From Kineococcus sp. TRM81007 (GTDB lineage Bacteria > Actinomycetota > Actinomycetes > Actinomycetales > Kineococcaceae), in contig NZ_JALBVB010000050.1 of NCBI RefSeq assembly GCF_022669155.1, positions 1-35,059 on the forward strand: 35,059 nucleotides of DNA. The letters are read 5' to 3'. A model generated the notes under the pieces. The model had not been told where the DNA came from, ran no database searches, and worked only from the letters and a program-made list of their open reading frames with translations. A program made the translations under genes and the position numbers. Positions 33,126-35,059 of this stretch are shown here, one piece after another. Each line of letters begins with the position of its first letter. The stretch's first letter is position 1.

Positions 33126-34204
33126 CCACCACCACCGGCAAGTCCCCCCGCGAGGTGCTGGCGGCCGTCGACCAGCCGCTGTCGAAGGCCGCGCTGCCGG
33201 GCTGGACGCCGTGGGCGCTGCTGGCCGCCTCCGTCCTGGTCGCCGTCGCGGTGCTGCTGCCCGGCGGCACCTCGATCGCCGCCGTCGCCGTCCTCACCGC
33301 GATCGTGCACCTGGTGCTCACCGGCGCGGTCTCCCGCGCCAAGGAGGGCCCCCGCAAGGCCAAGGACCGCGTCGTCACCGCCCTGGTGACGATCGCGTTC
33401 CTGCTGGCGATGGTGCCGCTGGTCTCCGTCGTCTGGACGGTCGTGTCCAACGGCGCCGCGCGCTTCGACGCCACCTTCTTCACGTGGTCCATGCAGGGCG
33501 TCCTCGGTGAGGGCGGCGGGGGCCTGCACGCCATCTGGGGCACGATCCTCGTCACCCTGATCGCGACGCTGATCTCCGTGCCCGTCGGCCTGCTGACGGC
33601 CGTGTACCTCGTCGAGTACGGCGGCAAGTCCACCCTGGCGCGCGCCATCACGTTCCTCGTGGACGTCATGACGGGCATCCCCTCCATCGTCGCCGGCCTC
33701 TTCGTCGCGGCCCTGTTCGTGATCCTCGTGGGCCCGGGCACGAAGCTGGGCATCATGGGCTCCATCGCCCTGTCCGTGCTGATGATCCCGGTCGTGGTGC
33801 GCTCCACCGAGGAGATGCTCAAGCTGGTCCCCAACGACCTGCGCGAGGCCGCCTACGCCCTCGGCGTGCCGAAGTGGCGCACGATCATCAAGGTCGTGCT
33901 GCGCACCAGCATCTCCGGCATCGCCACCGGCATCACCCTGGCCGTGGCCCGCGTGGCCGGCGAGACCGCCCCGCTGCTGGTGACGGTGGGCACGACGGTT
34001 GCGACGAACTTCAACCCGTTCGAGGGCCGCATGGCGACCCTGCCGGTGTACGCCTACTACAGCTACACGCAGCCCGGCGTCCCGCCGCAGCCGGGCATCG
34101 ACCGGGCGTGGACGGCCGCGCTGGTCCTGATCATCCTGGTGATGGCCCTGAACCTCGCTGCCCGGATGATCTCCCGCTTCTTCTCCCCCAAGGCCGGTCG
34201 CTGA
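33122..34204 (+). CDS. pstA: Phosphate ABC transporter permease PstA
   Basis: Second permease subunit, 360 residues. Extra N-terminal helices (about 30-50, 52-70 and 85-110) precede the transport domain; the EAA loop is [22 protein letters not shown], and [15 protein letters not shown] is the PstA counterpart of the PstC signature. A cytoplasmic, Lys-rich segment ([13 protein letters not shown]) separates the N-terminal helices. Start ATG 33122 overlaps the pstC stop (ATGA), implying translational coupling and equal amounts of the two permeases. The extended N-terminus relative to E. coli PstA is common in actinobacteria. Confidence 0.94.
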   Translation: MTTTTGKSPREVLAAVDQPLSKAALPGWTPWALLAASVLVAVAVLLPGGTSIAAVAVLTAIVHLVLTGAVSRAKEGPRKAKDRVVTALVTIAFLLAMVPLVSVVWTVVSNGAARFDATFFTWSMQGVLGEGGGGLHAIWGTILVTLIATLISVPVGLLTAVYLVEYGGKSTLARAITFLVDVMTGIPSIVAGLFVAALFVILVGPGTKLGIMGSIALSVLMIPVVVRSTEEMLKLVPNDLREAAYALGVPKWRTIIKVVLRTSISGIATGITLAVARVAGETAPLLVTVGTTVATNFNPFEGRMATLPVYAYYSYTQPGVPPQPGIDRAWTAALVLIILVMALNLAARMISRFFSPKAGR

Positions 34205-34250
34205 GCGGCTCCCGCCGGCGCACCCCGAAGAGATCGACCAAGGAGCCGAC

Positions 34251-35030
34251 GTGGCCAAGCTCATCGACGTGAGCGACCTGAACATCTACTACGGCGACTT
34301 CCTCGCCGTGGACAGCGTCAACATGACCATCGAGCCGCGGGCCGTGACCGCGCTCATCGGTCCCTCCGGCTGCGGGAAGTCCACCTTCCTGCGCTCGCTG
34401 AACCGCATGCACGAGGTCATCCCCGGTGCCCGTGTCGAGGGCAAGGTCGTCATGGACGGCCAGGACCTCTACGACAAGGACGTGGACCCGGTCGCGGTGC
34501 GCCAGCACATCGGGATGGTCTTCCAGCGGCCCAACCCGTTCCCGACGATGTCCATCTACGAGAACGTCGCCGCGGGCGTGCGCCTGAACGCCAAGCGCAT
34601 GAAGAAGAGCGACATGGACGAGCTCGTGGAGTCCTCGCTGCGCGGGGCGAACCTGTGGAACGAGGTGAAGGACCGCCTCGACAAGCCCGGCATGGGCCTC
34701 TCGGGCGGGCAGCAGCAGCGCCTGTGCATCGCCCGGGCCATCGCGATCCGTCCGTCGGTGCTGCTGATGGACGAGCCGTGCTCGGCGCTGGACCCGATCT
34801 CAACCCTCGCGGTGGAGGACCTCATCGGTGAGCTGAAGAACGAGTACACGATCGTGATCGTGACCCACAACATGCAGCAGGCCGCGCGCGTGTCCGACCA
34901 GACCGGCTTCTTCAACCTGTCGGGCGTGGGCAAGCCCGGCCAGCTCGTCGAGATGGACAGCACCTCGACGATCTTCTCCAACCCGTCGCAGAAGGCGACC
35001 GAGGACTACATCTCCGGCCGCTTCGGCTGA
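34251..35030 (+). CDS. pstB: Phosphate ABC transporter ATP-binding protein PstB
   Basis: ATPase of the Pst system, 259 residues, complete. Walker [10 protein letters not shown] (37-45), Q-loop [10 protein letters not shown] (89-98, the PstB-specific form), signature LSGGQQQR (150-157), Walker [14 protein letters not shown] (170-182) and H-loop VTHNM. The PNPFPMS-like sequence and the C-terminal [19 protein letters not shown] identify PstB rather than another ATPase. GTG 34251 has AGGAG 5 nt upstream. It is the last gene of pstSCAB; phoU, which follows in many bacteria, is instead 19 kb away in this genome. Confidence 0.96.
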   Translation: MAKLIDVSDLNIYYGDFLAVDSVNMTIEPRAVTALIGPSGCGKSTFLRSLNRMHEVIPGARVEGKVVMDGQDLYDKDVDPVAVRQHIGMVFQRPNPFPTMSIYENVAAGVRLNAKRMKKSDMDELVESSLRGANLWNEVKDRLDKPGMGLSGGQQQRLCIARAIAIRPSVLLMDEPCSALDPISTLAVEDLIGELKNEYTIVIVTHNMQQAARVSDQTGFFNLSGVGKPGQLVEMDSTSTIFSNPSQKATEDYISGRFG

Positions 35031-35059
35031 CCGGCGACCCCGCACGCGCGAGCGCCCGG

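Overview
The window is 35,059 bp of very GC-rich DNA (strong G/C bias at third codon positions, mostly GTG starts) from the chromosome of an actinobacterium. The gene content requires this: mycothiol genes (mshA, mshD, an S-(hydroxymethyl)mycothiol dehydrogenase), CarD, SenX3/RegX3, an atypical GlnR-type regulator, DUF2516, DUF4032 and an RsiG/AmfC-type protein. The mix resembles Kineosporiaceae (for example Kineococcus) or relatives, but genus is inferred, not proven. I see no rRNA, tRNA, CRISPR array, insertion sequence, prophage or attachment site. The region is dense core chromosome; the longest gene-free gaps are 268 bp (11679-11946) and 266 bp (30678-30943), and no gap exceeds 300 bp.

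Layout. 1-999: 3' part of a sugar-type ABC transporter ATPase. 1108-3279: DUF4032 kinase-like protein and an NAD-dependent epimerase/dehydratase. 3333-4259 (-): secreted Aim6-like phosphodiesterase. 4422-6811 (-): cysS-rlmB. 6892-9946 (+): mycothiol-dependent formaldehyde dehydrogenase, its metallo-hydrolase partner and an AI-2E family membrane protein. 10028-11678 (-): carD-ispD-ispF. 11947-12588 (+): LpqE-like lipoprotein. 12634-14609 (-): senX3-regX3, divergent from phoU (14782-15456). 15494-16177: a lipoprotein. 16193-18240 (-): mshA and gpmA. 18305-20295 (+): methyltransferase and LacI regulator. 20273-20698 (-): dtd. 20793-21475: two small membrane proteins in convergent overlap. 21614-22207 (-): RsiG-like anti-sigma factor. 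22299-24519 (-): a 35-residue membrane protein, nitrobindin-like protein, Fur-family regulator and YgfZ. 24614-25399 (-): polytopic membrane protein. 25568-27420 (+): glnR-mshD. 27547-30677 (+): ppk and a Nudix/histidine-phosphatase fusion. 30944-35030 (+): pstS-pstC-pstA-pstB.

Two physiological themes dominate. Phosphate: SenX3-RegX3, PhoU, polyphosphate kinase and PstSCAB all lie here, and GTTCAC-type direct repeats precede both pstS and phoU, suggesting one RegX3 regulon. Mycothiol redox: the first and last enzymes of mycothiol synthesis and a mycothiol-dependent detoxification pair lie within about 20 kb.

The most striking non-coding signal is architectural. At ten genes a TANNNT -10 hexamer ends exactly 6 or 7 nt before the start codon, which predicts leaderless mRNAs. 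Other points of interest are two genes (ispD and the fur homologue) that seem to start at CTG inside a CTGA stop/start overlap, a 35-codon membrane-protein gene, a nitrobindin-like protein with Tyr in the expected haem-His position, an RsiG with two exact c-di-GMP-binding motifs, and a ten-base C tract in the leader of the secreted phosphodiesterase gene. I found no wholly new defence or mobile system.
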